DNA of 39,274 nucleotides from JBDSKH01 sp035556655 (GCA_035556655.1 DATMFW010000095.1:1-39274), one strand, 5' to 3'; shown: positions 15,791 through 22,903, numbered from the stretch's first letter. The notes: generated by a model not told the origin, from the letters alone. Translations and numbers: made by a program.

Positions 15791-16630
15791 ATGGCATTCG
15801 ACATCGCGAAGTACACGGCGAACTCCGCCCCGGTGGGGTGGGACGACCTCGACCTCGACGCGTTCGAGACCGATCCGCTTCCCGAGACCACCCTGCGCAC
15901 CCTGCGGTACATGTGCGATGTCGAGTACCACACGGTCTGCTACCTGCGGGACCTGCTGACCACTCCGTCGCACAAGGAGCCCGAGGTGGGCGCCTTCATG
16001 ACCATGTGGAATCGCGAGGAGTTCTGGCACGGCGAGGCGCTCGCCGCCGTTCTCGGCAAGCACGGCATCGCCGTCGACTTCGACGAGTTGAAGGCCACCC
16101 GCATCAAGCTCGGCTGGAAGGACCGCCTCGACCCCATCAAGCAGTCCCTGATGGGCGGGCTCGTCGGCCACGATTTCGTCGCCGTGCACATGGCGTGGGG
16201 CGCCGCCAACGAGTGGTCGGCGAACGCCGCCTACATCCGCCTCGCCAAGCAGGAGGGCCACCCGGTGCTGGCCGAGCTGCTGAAGCGGATCGCGGCGCAA
16301 GAGACCAAGCACGTCGCGTTCTACGCATCGCAGGCCCGCGAACGCCTGGCGGCATCGAAGAAGGCGCGGGTGATCGCCCGGTTCGCCCTCAACAAGTTCT
16401 GGCGCCCGGTCGGATCGGGCATCTCGTCGGATGCCGAGGTCGCCCACGTCATGGGCGAACTGTTCGCCGGCACCGAGGGACGCAAGCTGGTGCGCGACAT
16501 CGACTCGCACATCGCGAAGATGCCCGGCATGGAGGGGCTGCGGATCGTCGAGAACGCGCTCGATGCGTTCGGCATCCCGGCCGAGGGTCCGGGGTCGGAG
16601 GAGCTGCGGCGGGAGGCCGTGGCGGCGTAG
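15791..16630 (+). CDS. ferritin-like diiron protein (putative lipid-acting oxygenase)
   Basis: A 279-residue four-helix-bundle protein with a complete carboxylate-bridged diiron ligand pattern: Glu45 (VEYHT), Glu77-x-x-His80 (EEFWH), Glu141 (NEWSAN) and Glu171-x-x-His174 (QETKH). E/ExxH/E/ExxH is the arrangement of acyl-ACP desaturases and aldehyde-deformylating oxygenases, which use O2 on fatty substrates. A good ribosome binding site (GAGGGAACG) precedes the ATG, 10 bp after the reductase stop. Coupled expression with a fatty-acyl reductase suggests oxidation, desaturation or deformylation of an acyl, aldehyde or ether chain. A simple oxygen- or iron-handling role cannot be excluded. It ends flush with the convergent small acidic gene. 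Confidence 0.8.
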   Translation: MAFDIAKYTANSAPVGWDDLDLDAFETDPLPETTLRTLRYMCDVEYHTVCYLRDLLTTPSHKEPEVGAFMTMWNREEFWHGEALAAVLGKHGIAVDFDELKATRIKLGWKDRLDPIKQSLMGGLVGHDFVAVHMAWGAANEWSANAAYIRLAKQEGHPVLAELLKRIAAQETKHVAFYASQARERLAASKKARVIARFALNKFWRPVGSGISSDAEVAHVMGELFAGTEGRKLVRDIDSHIAKMPGMEGLRIVENALDAFGIPAEGPGSEELRREAVAA

Positions 16631-16831
16631 TTAGCGGCCGCCCCCGCCCTTTCCCGACTCCTCGCCGCCCCGGTGATCGCTCTCGCTGCGGTCGGCCTCG
16701 GCCGTCGTCTCGCGATCGCTGACGCCCTGCCCGGTGAGGCTGTTCTCGACGTCCTCGGACATGCCCGAATCGACCGAGTCCCAGGTCTCGGCCGAATCGC
16801 CCGACTGACTTCCACTGGCGTTGCTGCTCAT
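16631..16831 (-). CDS. small acidic Ser/Gly-rich protein, unknown function
   Basis: A 66-residue protein with no hydrophobic segment, rich in Ser, Asp, Glu and Gly, ending in a Lys-Gly-Gly-Gly-Gly-Arg tail. The composition predicts intrinsic disorder. An AGGA-containing ribosome binding site lies ahead of the ATG at 16831, and its stop codon abuts the stop of the diiron gene on the other strand. Two further short acidic proteins of similar character are encoded at 18973-19349. I do not recognise a family; reading-frame context and composition support a real gene only moderately. Confidence 0.55.
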   Translation of the reverse strand: MSSNASGSQSGDSAETWDSVDSGMSEDVENSLTGQGVSDRETTAEADRSESDHRGGEESGKGGGGR

Positions 16832-16870
16832 GGTCTCATCCTGTCGGGAGCGGCTGAGAGAATCGAGATC

Positions 16871-17758
16871 ATGGCCGCGGTCCCCAGCGAACACCCACGC
16901 GGGGGCACGGCCCTCGCGGTGAGCGCCGTGCTGCTCGGGTGCATGACCGTCGAGGTGGGGGCGGCCCTCGCGATCACGATCTTCCCGCAGACCGGCCCGG
17001 TCGGCATCGTCACGCTGCGTCTGGTCTTCGCGGCGATCATCCTGCTCATCGCGTTCCGCCCGCGGCTGCGCGGCCGGACGCGGGCCGACTGGCTCGCCGC
17101 GATCGGCCTCGGCCTGGTCCTGGGCGCCATGAACGTGGTGTTCTACCTGGCACTCGAGCGGCTGCCGCTCGGCGCCACCGTCACCATCGAGTACCTCGGA
17201 CCGCTGATCCTGTCGGTCGTCGTGGCGCGCCGGGCCTCGGCCTGGGTGTGGGCGGTTCTCGCGTTCGGCGGCGTCGTCCTGCTGTCCCGGGGCGGCCTCG
17301 ACCACCTCGACCCGGTCGGCATCCTCCTCGCCCTCGCAGCCGGCACCTGCTGGGCCGGGTACATCCTGCTCACGGCGCGTGTCGGATCCCGCTTCAGCCG
17401 CCTCGACGGGCTCGCGATCGCGATGACGGTCGGCGCGCTCGCGGTGCTTCCGCTGGGTATCGGGGTCGCCGGCCCCATCCTGCTGCAGCCGCACATCCTG
17501 CTCATCGGTCTCGCCGTGGCGGTGCTGTCCTCGGCGATCCCGTACGGCCTGGAGATGCTCGCCCTGCGGCGGCTGCATGCGGCGACGTTCTCGATCCTGC
17601 TCTCGCTCGCCCCCGCCATCGCGGCGATCGCCGGGCTGGTGCTGCTGAATCAGCAACTGACGGCCCTGGATGCGGTGGCGATCGCCCTGGTCGTCGTCGC
17701 CTCCATGGGGGCCGTGCGCTGGGCGCAACCCCGCGCGCGGGTGGAGCCGGTGCCGTGA
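16871..17758 (+). CDS. EamA/DMT-family exporter (RhtA-like)
   Basis: A 295-residue membrane protein with about ten hydrophobic helices in two EamA repeats (roughly 12-135 and 145-285). The segment YLALERLPLGATVTIEYLGP (about 94-113) is typical of the RhtA-like amino-acid/metabolite exporters of this superfamily. The ATG at 16871 gives a normal family length. Its TGA overlaps the GNAT gene start (GTGA), making the first gene of a three-gene translationally coupled set with the GNAT and DksA-like genes. The exported substrate is unknown; homoserine/threonine or related compounds are typical of the family. Confidence 0.88.
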   Translation: MAAVPSEHPRGGTALAVSAVLLGCMTVEVGAALAITIFPQTGPVGIVTLRLVFAAIILLIAFRPRLRGRTRADWLAAIGLGLVLGAMNVVFYLALERLPLGATVTIEYLGPLILSVVVARRASAWVWAVLAFGGVVLLSRGGLDHLDPVGILLALAAGTCWAGYILLTARVGSRFSRLDGLAIAMTVGALAVLPLGIGVAGPILLQPHILLIGLAVAVLSSAIPYGLEMLALRRLHAATFSILLSLAPAIAAIAGLVLLNQQLTALDAVAIALVVVASMGAVRWAQPRARVEPVP

Positions 17759-18183
17759 GCGGCGGGCCCTCCGGCGTCATCCTCGACGAGCGTGCCCCCA
17801 CCGTCGCCGAACTGCACGACCTGGCCGAAGCGGTGGGCTGGCTCGACCACTACGACTGGCAGAGCATCGGTGCCGGCCTCGAGCGCTCCCTGGCCGGCGT
17901 GGTGGCGCTCGACGACGGGAAGGCGGCCGGCTGTGCGCGCGTCGTCGGCGACGGCGTGCGCTACTTCTACATCCAGGACGTGTTGGTGCATCCGGGCCGC
18001 ACCGACGACGGTCTGGCGACCCGGATGGTCGAGCGGCTGCTCGGCTGGATCGAGCGCACCGCGCCCGCCGAGGCGTTCGTCGGCCTGTTCTCCAGTCCCG
18101 ACGCGCGCGGCGTCTACGAGGGGCTCGGTTTCGGCGAGCCCGACGACATGACCGGCATGGTCCGGTTCCTGGGGTCGCCGTGA
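17755..18183 (+). CDS. GNAT family N-acetyltransferase
   Basis: A 142-residue acetyltransferase. The acetyl-CoA-binding core is YFYIQDVLVHPGRTDDGLATRMVERLLGW, where the usual R/Q-x-x-G-x-A loop appears as GRTDDGLA, followed by the C-terminal GVYEGLGFGEP. GTG start and TGA stop each share bases with the neighbouring genes, so expression is coupled to the exporter upstream and the zinc-finger gene downstream. Substrate unknown. A joint role with the exporter (acetylating what is exported) is possible but not shown. Confidence 0.85.
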   Translation: MSGGPSGVILDERAPTVAELHDLAEAVGWLDHYDWQSIGAGLERSLAGVVALDDGKAAGCARVVGDGVRYFYIQDVLVHPGRTDDGLATRMVERLLGWIERTAPAEAFVGLFSSPDARGVYEGLGFGEPDDMTGMVRFLGSP

Positions 18184-18521
18184 CCGCCCGCGAGACCGCT
18201 CGCCGGCGCATCGACGAGCGGCGCCGCGAGGTGTCCGAGCGGCTGGCCGAGGTCGAACGACGGCTGAGCAGCGTCCGCAGTGCACGGGGCGAGTGGACCG
18301 ATGAAGAGCACGACCCCGAGGGTTTCGCGCTCACCTTCGAGTGGCAGCAGGCGGAGGGCGCCCGGATGGGGCATCGGCACGAGCTGGCCGAGCTCGATGC
18401 CGCCGAGGCGCGCGTCGCCTCCGGCGACTACGGCGTGTGCGAGCGCTGCGGACAGCAGATCCCGGACGAGCAGCTGGCGCTGCGGCCGGCGCGCACGAGC
18501 TGCGTCGCCTGCGTGCGGTGA
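18180..18521 (+). CDS. DksA/TraR-type zinc-finger protein
   Basis: A 113-residue protein with a long N-terminal coiled coil (about 5-75, rich in Arg/Glu) and a C-terminal C4 zinc finger, CERCGQQIPDEQLALRP...CVAC. This is the DksA/TraR/YbiI plan; such proteins may reach into the RNA polymerase secondary channel. The acidic DxxDxA-like tip of true DksA is not obvious here, so a full stringent-response role is uncertain. GTG at 18180 overlaps the GNAT stop. Confidence 0.85.
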   Translation: MTARETARRRIDERRREVSERLAEVERRLSSVRSARGEWTDEEHDPEGFALTFEWQQAEGARMGHRHELAELDAAEARVASGDYGVCERCGQQIPDEQLALRPARTSCVACVR

Positions 18522-18542
18522 CGCGCCGTCAGGCGTCCGGCG

Positions 18543-18947
18543 TCAGGCGTCGGGCTCGGTGTAGCCGATCAGCCACGGAACCCCGAACCGGTCGGTGAGG
18601 GTCCCGTCGACGTCTCCCCACGGGCGGCGCTGCAGGGCGTCGACCTCGGATGCGCCGTCCGCCAGCGCCTCGAACCACGCGCGCAGCGTCGCGGGACCGG
18701 CCGTGCCGAGCAAGGCGAACCGCACGCCGCGCAGAGCGAGCGGCTGCTCCCCCTCGCCCGCATCGGCCGCGAACAGCCTCACCGGACCGCGCAGCTCGCC
18801 GTGGGCGATCGCGTCCGCCGGGCCGTCGGTCCTGCCGAACGCCCCGTACTCGTGCAGCTCGGCCTCGCCCCCGAACACCGACGCGTAGAAGGTCAGCGCC
18901 TCGCGCGCGGTTCCGGGCAGCAGCAGATAGGGGGTGAGGTCGGTCAC
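18543..18947 (-). CDS. VOC superfamily protein (PhnB/YjdN-like)
   Basis: A 134-residue protein of the vicinal oxygen chelate fold. Its opening, TPYLLLPGTAREALTFYASVFGG, and the late WGDVDGTLTDRFGVPWLIGY match the PhnB/YjdN group, which usually lacks a defined enzymatic role. The GTG start at 18947 lies exactly six bases after CATACT, predicting a leaderless mRNA. No partner genes hint at a substrate. Confidence 0.82.
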   Translation of the reverse strand: MTDLTPYLLLPGTAREALTFYASVFGGEAELHEYGAFGRTDGPADAIAHGELRGPVRLFAADAGEGEQPLALRGVRFALLGTAGPATLRAWFEALADGASEVDALQRRPWGDVDGTLTDRFGVPWLIGYTEPDA

Positions 18948-18972
18948 CTGGCCAGTATGGTCGCCGCTGCCG

Positions 18973-19167
18973 TCACGAGCCGGTCTGGGCGTCCGGGTCC
19001 CCCGGACGAACCGCGGCGGTCTCGGCGACATCGATGCGGGTGGGGCGGCCGGGACGTTCGGTCACCACGATGCGCGGGGCCGCATCCGACTCATCGGATT
19101 TCGGGGCGCGCGTGAGCTGATCGCGCCGCTTCTCGTCCTCGGTCATGTCGTCGGTCACCGGAGTCAC
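18973..19167 (-). CDS. small charged protein, unknown function
   Basis: A 64-residue polypeptide with mixed charge and a recognisable central strand-like RIVVTERPGRPTRIDVAETAAV. The GTG at 19167 overlaps the stop of the upstream small gene by 4 bp; GTG 19158 or ATG 19146 (TEDEKRRDQL) are alternative starts. No family recognised. Coupling with the acidic 61-residue protein upstream suggests a functional pair. Confidence 0.5.
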   Translation of the reverse strand: MTPVTDDMTEDEKRRDQLTRAPKSDESDAAPRIVVTERPGRPTRIDVAETAAVRPGDPDAQTGS

Positions 19168-19349
19168 CCCGCCGGGTTGTCGACGGGGGTGCCGTCGGCG
19201 TCGGTCGACTCGGGGCGGCTCGGCGCGCCCGCGTCGCCGGTGGCGTCGCCCACCGCCTGGTCGTCGCCGTCGCGCGGCTCGGCCGGACCACCGGATGCGG
19301 TGTCGGCTTCGCTGTCGGCGCTGTTGTCCATGTTCTGCTGATCGCTCAT
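19164..19349 (-). CDS. small acidic disordered protein, unknown function
   Basis: A 61-residue protein composed largely of Asp, Glu, Ser, Ala, Gly and Pro, with no hydrophobic core, so intrinsic disorder is expected. TAGCGT precedes the ATG by six bases, the leaderless arrangement seen elsewhere in this window, which supports it as a genuine gene. It overlaps the next small gene by 4 bp. No family recognised. Confidence 0.55.
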   Translation of the reverse strand: MSDQQNMDNSADSEADTASGGPAEPRDGDDQAVGDATGDAGAPSRPESTDADGTPVDNPAG

Positions 19350-19398
19350 GACCCGACGCTACGTCGGCGGCGCGGGGGTCGCAGGGGGGTTGACAGCG

Positions 19399-20040
19399 TC
19401 AGCGCACGAAGGTGACGTGCACGACGCCGCTCTCGGCGACCTCCGAGGTGACGGTGTAATCGCGGTCGAAATCGCGCAGGTCGTCCCAGAGCCGCACGCC
19501 GCGTCCGAGAACGACCGGGGCGATCGCGACGTGGACGCGATCGACGAGACCCGCCGCGAGGAAGTCGCGCGCGATGCCGGCACCGCCGCCGATCCGGACG
19601 TCGCCGTCGCCCGCCCGTTGCTGCGCCCGCACGAGGGCGTCCTGCGGTGTCGCGGCGAGGAACTCGAAGCGCGTGCCGTTCGCGAACTCGATCGGATCGC
19701 GCTCACGGTGGGTCAGCACCAGCACCGTCACCCCGAACGGCGGCTCGTCGCCCCACCAGCCGCGCCAGTCCGGGTCGTCCGGGTAGGCGTGGAGGCCGAA
19801 CATCCCGGCGCCCATGATCTCGGCGCCGATACCGGTGAAGTACGCGGCCGCGTACCGGTCGTCGACGCCGGTCGTGCCCGCGCCGGAGGTGTCGTGCAGC
19901 ACGCGCTCACGGAAGGTCCGGGTGGCGGCGTAGTGCTCGACGAGCCGCCCCCAGTCGGCGCCCATCGGGTTCTCGGGCGACGGGTCGGCGGGCATCGCCA
20001 CGCCGTCGAGCGAGATGTTGAGGTCGAGGCGGACGGCCAT
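19399..20040 (-). CDS. dihydrofolate reductase-like protein (RibD C-terminal domain family)
   Basis: A 213-residue reductase-fold protein. It starts with the family strand VRLDLNISLDGVA and carries GAEIMGAGMFG (nucleotide-binding region), VLVLTHRERDP and GDVRIGGGAGIARDFLAAGLVDRVHVAIAPVVLGRGVRLWDD, the standard C-terminal block. These DHFR/RibD-like proteins bind NADPH; their substrates are mostly unknown and they are not the folate-pathway DHFR. An AAGGGA ribosome binding site precedes the ATG. It stands alone, 84 bp downstream of the arsenate reductase gene. Confidence 0.86.
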   Translation of the reverse strand: MAVRLDLNISLDGVAMPADPSPENPMGADWGRLVEHYAATRTFRERVLHDTSGAGTTGVDDRYAAAYFTGIGAEIMGAGMFGLHAYPDDPDWRGWWGDEPPFGVTVLVLTHRERDPIEFANGTRFEFLAATPQDALVRAQQRAGDGDVRIGGGAGIARDFLAAGLVDRVHVAIAPVVLGRGVRLWDDLRDFDRDYTVTSEVAESGVVHVTFVR

Positions 20041-20124
20041 GGGGTCCCTTCGAAGCGGAAGTGTACGGTGTCCACATTAGCGCGCACGTGGCCGCGTGAT
20101 CGATGCTGGCGTCGAGAACTCGGC

Positions 20125-20535
20125 TCAGCGCGTCGCGGGCAGGATCTCCGCAAGCAGACGCTCGACCCGTTCGCGGATGTCGTGGCGGATCACGCGGACT
20201 TCCTCGATCGGCCGGCCCTTCGGGTCGTCGAGTTCCCAATCCTCGTAGCGCTTGCCGGGGAAGATCGGGCAGACGTCGCCGCATCCCATGGTGATGACGA
20301 CATCGGATTCGCGAACCTGCTCGGTGGTCATGAGTTGCGGAATCGCTGCCGAGATGTCGATGCCGTCTTCGGCCATGGCCTCGATGGCGATCGGGTTGAT
20401 CTCGTCGCCGGGCTCGGAGCCCCCAGAGAGCACCTCGACCGCTCCGCCGGACAGGGCGCGGGCGTATCCGGCCGCCATCTGGGACCGGCCGGCGTTGTGG
20501 ACGCAGACGAAGAGGATGACGGGCTTGTCAGTCAT
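20125..20535 (-). CDS. arsC: arsenate reductase, low-molecular-weight phosphatase type
   Basis: A 136-residue LMW protein-tyrosine-phosphatase-fold arsenate reductase. The P-loop is CVHNAGRSQMA with nucleophile Cys11; two more cysteines occur in MGCGDVCP (Cys85, Cys89), and the acid loop is ELDDPKG. It would reduce arsenate to arsenite; Cys85/Cys89 could serve the disulfide relay of thioredoxin-coupled enzymes, although S. aureus ArsC spaces its pair more widely. A mycothiol-linked mechanism is the actinobacterial alternative. The ATG overlaps the acetyltransferase end by 8 bp, making it the last gene of the ArsO-ArsN1-ArsC operon. Confidence 0.9.
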   Translation of the reverse strand: MTDKPVILFVCVHNAGRSQMAAGYARALSGGAVEVLSGGSEPGDEINPIAIEAMAEDGIDISAAIPQLMTTEQVRESDVVITMGCGDVCPIFPGKRYEDWELDDPKGRPIEEVRVIRHDIRERVERLLAEILPATR

Positions 20536-21037
20536 CGGAGCCCCGCCTCGCCGCGCTGCGCCATTCCACCAGCACGGTGTCGCGCCATCTCCCCGCGTGC
20601 GGCCCGTAGGGCATGAGCCCGATCGCCTCACGCGTGCCGACGATCCGGAACCCGTGCCTCTCGTGCAGCGCGATGCTCGCGGTGTTCTCGGGGAAGATGC
20701 TGGACTGCACAGTCCAGTAGCCTGCGGCCTCGGCCGCCCCCAGAAAGGCCCCCAGCAGCTCCCGCCCGATGCCTCTGCCCTGGGCTTCCGCAGCGACATA
20801 GACCGAGTGCTCGATCACGCCGCGGTAGACGGCACGGTTCGAGACCGGTGAGGCGGCTGCCCAGCCGATGACCCTGTCGCCGTCCGTGGCGACGAGCCGG
20901 ACGTCGCGGACCTTGCCTGCGTCGAAGGCCTCCCATGTGGGCGGGTCCGCTTCGAAGGTGGCGTTGCCGGCGTCGATGCCGTCGCGATAGATCCGCTCGA
21001 CCTGCGGCCAGTCCTCCGGCCGCATCTCGCGGATCAC
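20528..21037 (-). CDS. ArsN1-like GNAT N-acetyltransferase (phosphinothricin/arsinothricin type)
   Basis: A 169-residue acetyltransferase with the phosphinothricin-acetyltransferase pattern: IYRDGIDAGNATFEADPPTW near the N-terminus, SVYVAAEAQGRGIGRELL for acetyl-CoA binding, and FPENTASIALHERHGFRIVG. ArsN1 proteins of this subgroup occur in ars operons and acetylate the organoarsenical antibiotic arsinothricin. The start at GTG 21037 overlaps the flavoprotein stop (GTGA). Placement between an ArsO-like enzyme and ArsC supports an arsenic-related role; phosphinothricin or another glutamate analogue is the alternative substrate. Confidence 0.83.
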   Translation of the reverse strand: MIREMRPEDWPQVERIYRDGIDAGNATFEADPPTWEAFDAGKVRDVRLVATDGDRVIGWAAASPVSNRAVYRGVIEHSVYVAAEAQGRGIGRELLGAFLGAAEAAGYWTVQSSIFPENTASIALHERHGFRIVGTREAIGLMPYGPHAGRWRDTVLVEWRSAARRGSDD

Positions 21038-22368
21038 GAGCAGCAGCCGGACGACTGCTGCTCGGGGCCGGTGGACGTTGAACACACGCCCGTCGCGGGC
21101 AGCTCGAGCTCGACCGTGCCGGCTGCGGCCATGTCGCCGGCGAGCCAGGCGGTGATCGATCGCACCTGCTCGTACCCGGTGGCGAGCAGGAAGGTCGGGG
21201 CGCGCCCGTAACTCTTCATGCCGGCGAGGAAAAACCCGCTGTCGGGCTGCCGCAGCTCGGCGAACCCGTGCGGCTCGACGGTGCCGCAGGTGTGGACGTT
21301 CGGGTCGATCAGCGGCGCCAGACGCTTCGGGGCTTCGACGATGTCGTCCAGGTCGAGCCGGACCTCGCGGAGCATGTCGAGGTTGGGACGGAACCCGGTC
21401 GCGTTCACGACCAGGTCCGTGTCGTGATCCACGAGCTCGCCGGCGCGCGATCCGACGATGCGGACGCCATCGGCCTGGCGTGAGAGGCGGACGATCTCAA
21501 AGCCGTCCACCACCTCGATGGCGCCGGCCGCGACGAGAGCAGCGACGCGGGTACCGAGGGAGGCCCGCGCCTGGAGTTCATCATCGGTCGAGGCGGTGAC
21601 GCGGACCGCGGCGACGTTGCGGATCAGCCACGTGATCCGGGTTCCGGGCTCCTCCTCGGCGAGAGTGGCGAGATCGAGGAGCGTGTTGGCGGCAGAGTGC
21701 CCGGCGCCGACCACGGTGCTGCGCCGCCCGGCGAACCGGATGCGGTCACGACCGAGCACATCGGGGAGCGCGTGGCTGACCAGATCGGCGACCTCGGGAA
21801 GCCCGAGCGGCTCGAGGCCGGAGGAGGCGAGGCTGTTCGGTGAGCGGTAGGTGCCCGACGCATCGATCACGGCCCGCGCTGTCATCTCTCTGACTTCGCC
21901 GTCGTCGTTCAGGCGAAGCAGGAACGGGGTCGTCATGCGGTTCGCGGTCCGCGTGCGATCCATGCCCTCGCGCGCGACGGCGGTCACCTCGACGCCGGTG
22001 CGGATCCGCGATGCGATCGAGTCCAGCGCCGCGAGAGGTGCGAGGTACTGCTCGACCAGCTCGGCACCGTTGGGAAGTCGGTCCTCGTCCGGGTGCACCC
22101 AGCCGGACGCTTCGAGGAGGCGACGCGAGGCCGGATCGACGAGGTGATTCCACGGCGAGAACAACCGGATGTGACCCCACTGGCGCACGCTGTCCCCGAT
22201 CGTGTCTCCTGCTTCGTAGACGACGAAGTCGATGCCGCGCTCCACCAGGTTCGCTGCAGCGGCGAGACCGATCGGCCCGGCGCCGATGATGGCGACCGGC
22301 AGGGTCGCGAGACGGGAGTCGTAGACCGGCGGACGGGTCAGGTCGATGAGGGTCATGTCGGCCAGCAT
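21034..22368 (-). CDS. ArsO-like FAD/NAD(P)-binding flavoprotein monooxygenase
   Basis: A 444-residue flavoprotein with two dinucleotide motifs: FAD site VAIIGAGPIGLAAAANL (about 24-40) and NADPH site STVVGAGHSAANTLLDL in the middle. ATGFRPNLDML sits in the C-terminal half. It matches the flavin-dependent monooxygenase plan of ArsO, known from Streptomyces ars clusters but with no firmly settled reaction. It ends in a cysteine-containing tail (SSGCCS) that could bind arsenic. The start is uncertain: ATG 22368 or 22356 fit downstream of TATATT (22396 to 22391); ATG 22401 would precede it. It is divergent from arsR. Confidence 0.8.
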   Translation of the reverse strand: MLADMTLIDLTRPPVYDSRLATLPVAIIGAGPIGLAAAANLVERGIDFVVYEAGDTIGDSVRQWGHIRLFSPWNHLVDPASRRLLEASGWVHPDEDRLPNGAELVEQYLAPLAALDSIASRIRTGVEVTAVAREGMDRTRTANRMTTPFLLRLNDDGEVREMTARAVIDASGTYRSPNSLASSGLEPLGLPEVADLVSHALPDVLGRDRIRFAGRRSTVVGAGHSAANTLLDLATLAEEEPGTRITWLIRNVAAVRVTASTDDELQARASLGTRVAALVAAGAIEVVDGFEIVRLSRQADGVRIVGSRAGELVDHDTDLVVNATGFRPNLDMLREVRLDLDDIVEAPKRLAPLIDPNVHTCGTVEPHGFAELRQPDSGFFLAGMKSYGRAPTFLLATGYEQVRSITAWLAGDMAAAGTVELELPATGVCSTSTGPEQQSSGCCS

Positions 22369-22374
22369 CGCGTA

Positions 22375-22413
22375 TTCATCGACGGACGTCAATATAGACA
22401 TTCTTCGATGGAT
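22375..22413. promoter_or_regulatory. ars divergent promoter with candidate ArsR operator
   Basis: An inverted repeat ATTCATCGA (22375-22383) / TCGATGGAT (22405-22413), complementary at 8 of 9 positions, encloses overlapping -10 candidates: TATAGA (22393-22398, plus) and TATATT (22396 to 22391, minus). ArsR bound across it would silence both arsR and the arsO-arsN1-arsC operon until arsenite releases it. Operator identity is inferred from position. Confidence 0.45.
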
Positions 22414-22429
22414 GATGGAGGATAAGCAG

Positions 22430-22834
22430 GTGCCCGTCGCCGAACTCCTCCCCGTCACCGATGTGTCGGCCGCAGCCTGCTGCAGCCCGCTGTCGAAAGA
22501 GGTGATCGCCGCGGACGACGCCGAGGCCGTCGCCCGCACCTTCAAGGCGCTCGGCGATCCGACCCGGGTCCGCATCCTCTCGATCGTCGCGTCGCACGCC
22601 GATCAGGAGGCGTGCGTCTGCGACCTGCAGGAACCCCTCGAGCTCTCACAGCCGACGGTGTCGCATCACCTGAAGATCCTGATGGACGCCGGCTTCCTCA
22701 CCCGCTCCAAGCGCGGCACGTGGGCGTACTACGCGCTCGTCCCCGGGTCGCTCGAGGCGGCGGGGCAGGTGCTCGCCGGTGGCGGCGGGCTGGAATCGGT
22801 GCGCCCGGAGGGATTCGAACCCCCAACCTTCTGA
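22430..22834 (+). CDS. arsR: ArsR/SmtB family arsenic-responsive repressor
   Basis: A 134-residue winged-helix repressor. The thiol-rich ligand motif ACVCDL (the classical ArsR ELCVCDL position) is present, with an extra Cys-Cys pair near the N-terminus (AAACCSPL). The DNA-recognition segment is SQPTVSHHLKILMDAGFLTRSKRGTW. The GTG at 22430 is chosen for GGAGG eight bases upstream; ATGs at 22412 and 22415 are in frame. The frame runs 35 bases into the antisense strand of tRNA-Arg, so the last dozen residues (ESVRPEGFEPPTF) are encoded by tRNA sequence. The core domain is complete before that point. Confidence 0.88.
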   Translation: MPVAELLPVTDVSAAACCSPLSKEVIAADDAEAVARTFKALGDPTRVRILSIVASHADQEACVCDLQEPLELSQPTVSHHLKILMDAGFLTRSKRGTWAYYALVPGSLEAAGQVLAGGGGLESVRPEGFEPPTF

Positions 22835-22872
22835 TCCGTAGTCAGATGCTCTATCCGTTGAGCTACGGGCGC
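22800..22872 (-). tRNA. tRNA-Arg (anticodon ACG)
   Basis: On the minus strand a 73-base cloverleaf reads GCGCCCG acceptor, D arm with CTCAACGGATAGAGC, anticodon stem TCTGA/TCAGA around loop CTACGGA (anticodon ACG), T arm GGGGG-TTCGAAT-CCCTC and closing CGGGCGC with discriminator A. CCA is not encoded. The first anticodon base would be modified to inosine to read CGN codons. Its 3' end overlaps arsR on the opposite strand. TACACT (22903 to 22898) is a plausible -10. Confidence 0.97.
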
Positions 22873-22903
22873 ATGGGTACTGCAGAACAACCTGTCGAGT
22901 GTA

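Noticed and set aside
20125..22872. Complete integrative element next to tRNA-Arg
   Set aside because: No integrase, relaxase, transposase or flanking repeat is visible in the window; only the junction itself is suggestive.
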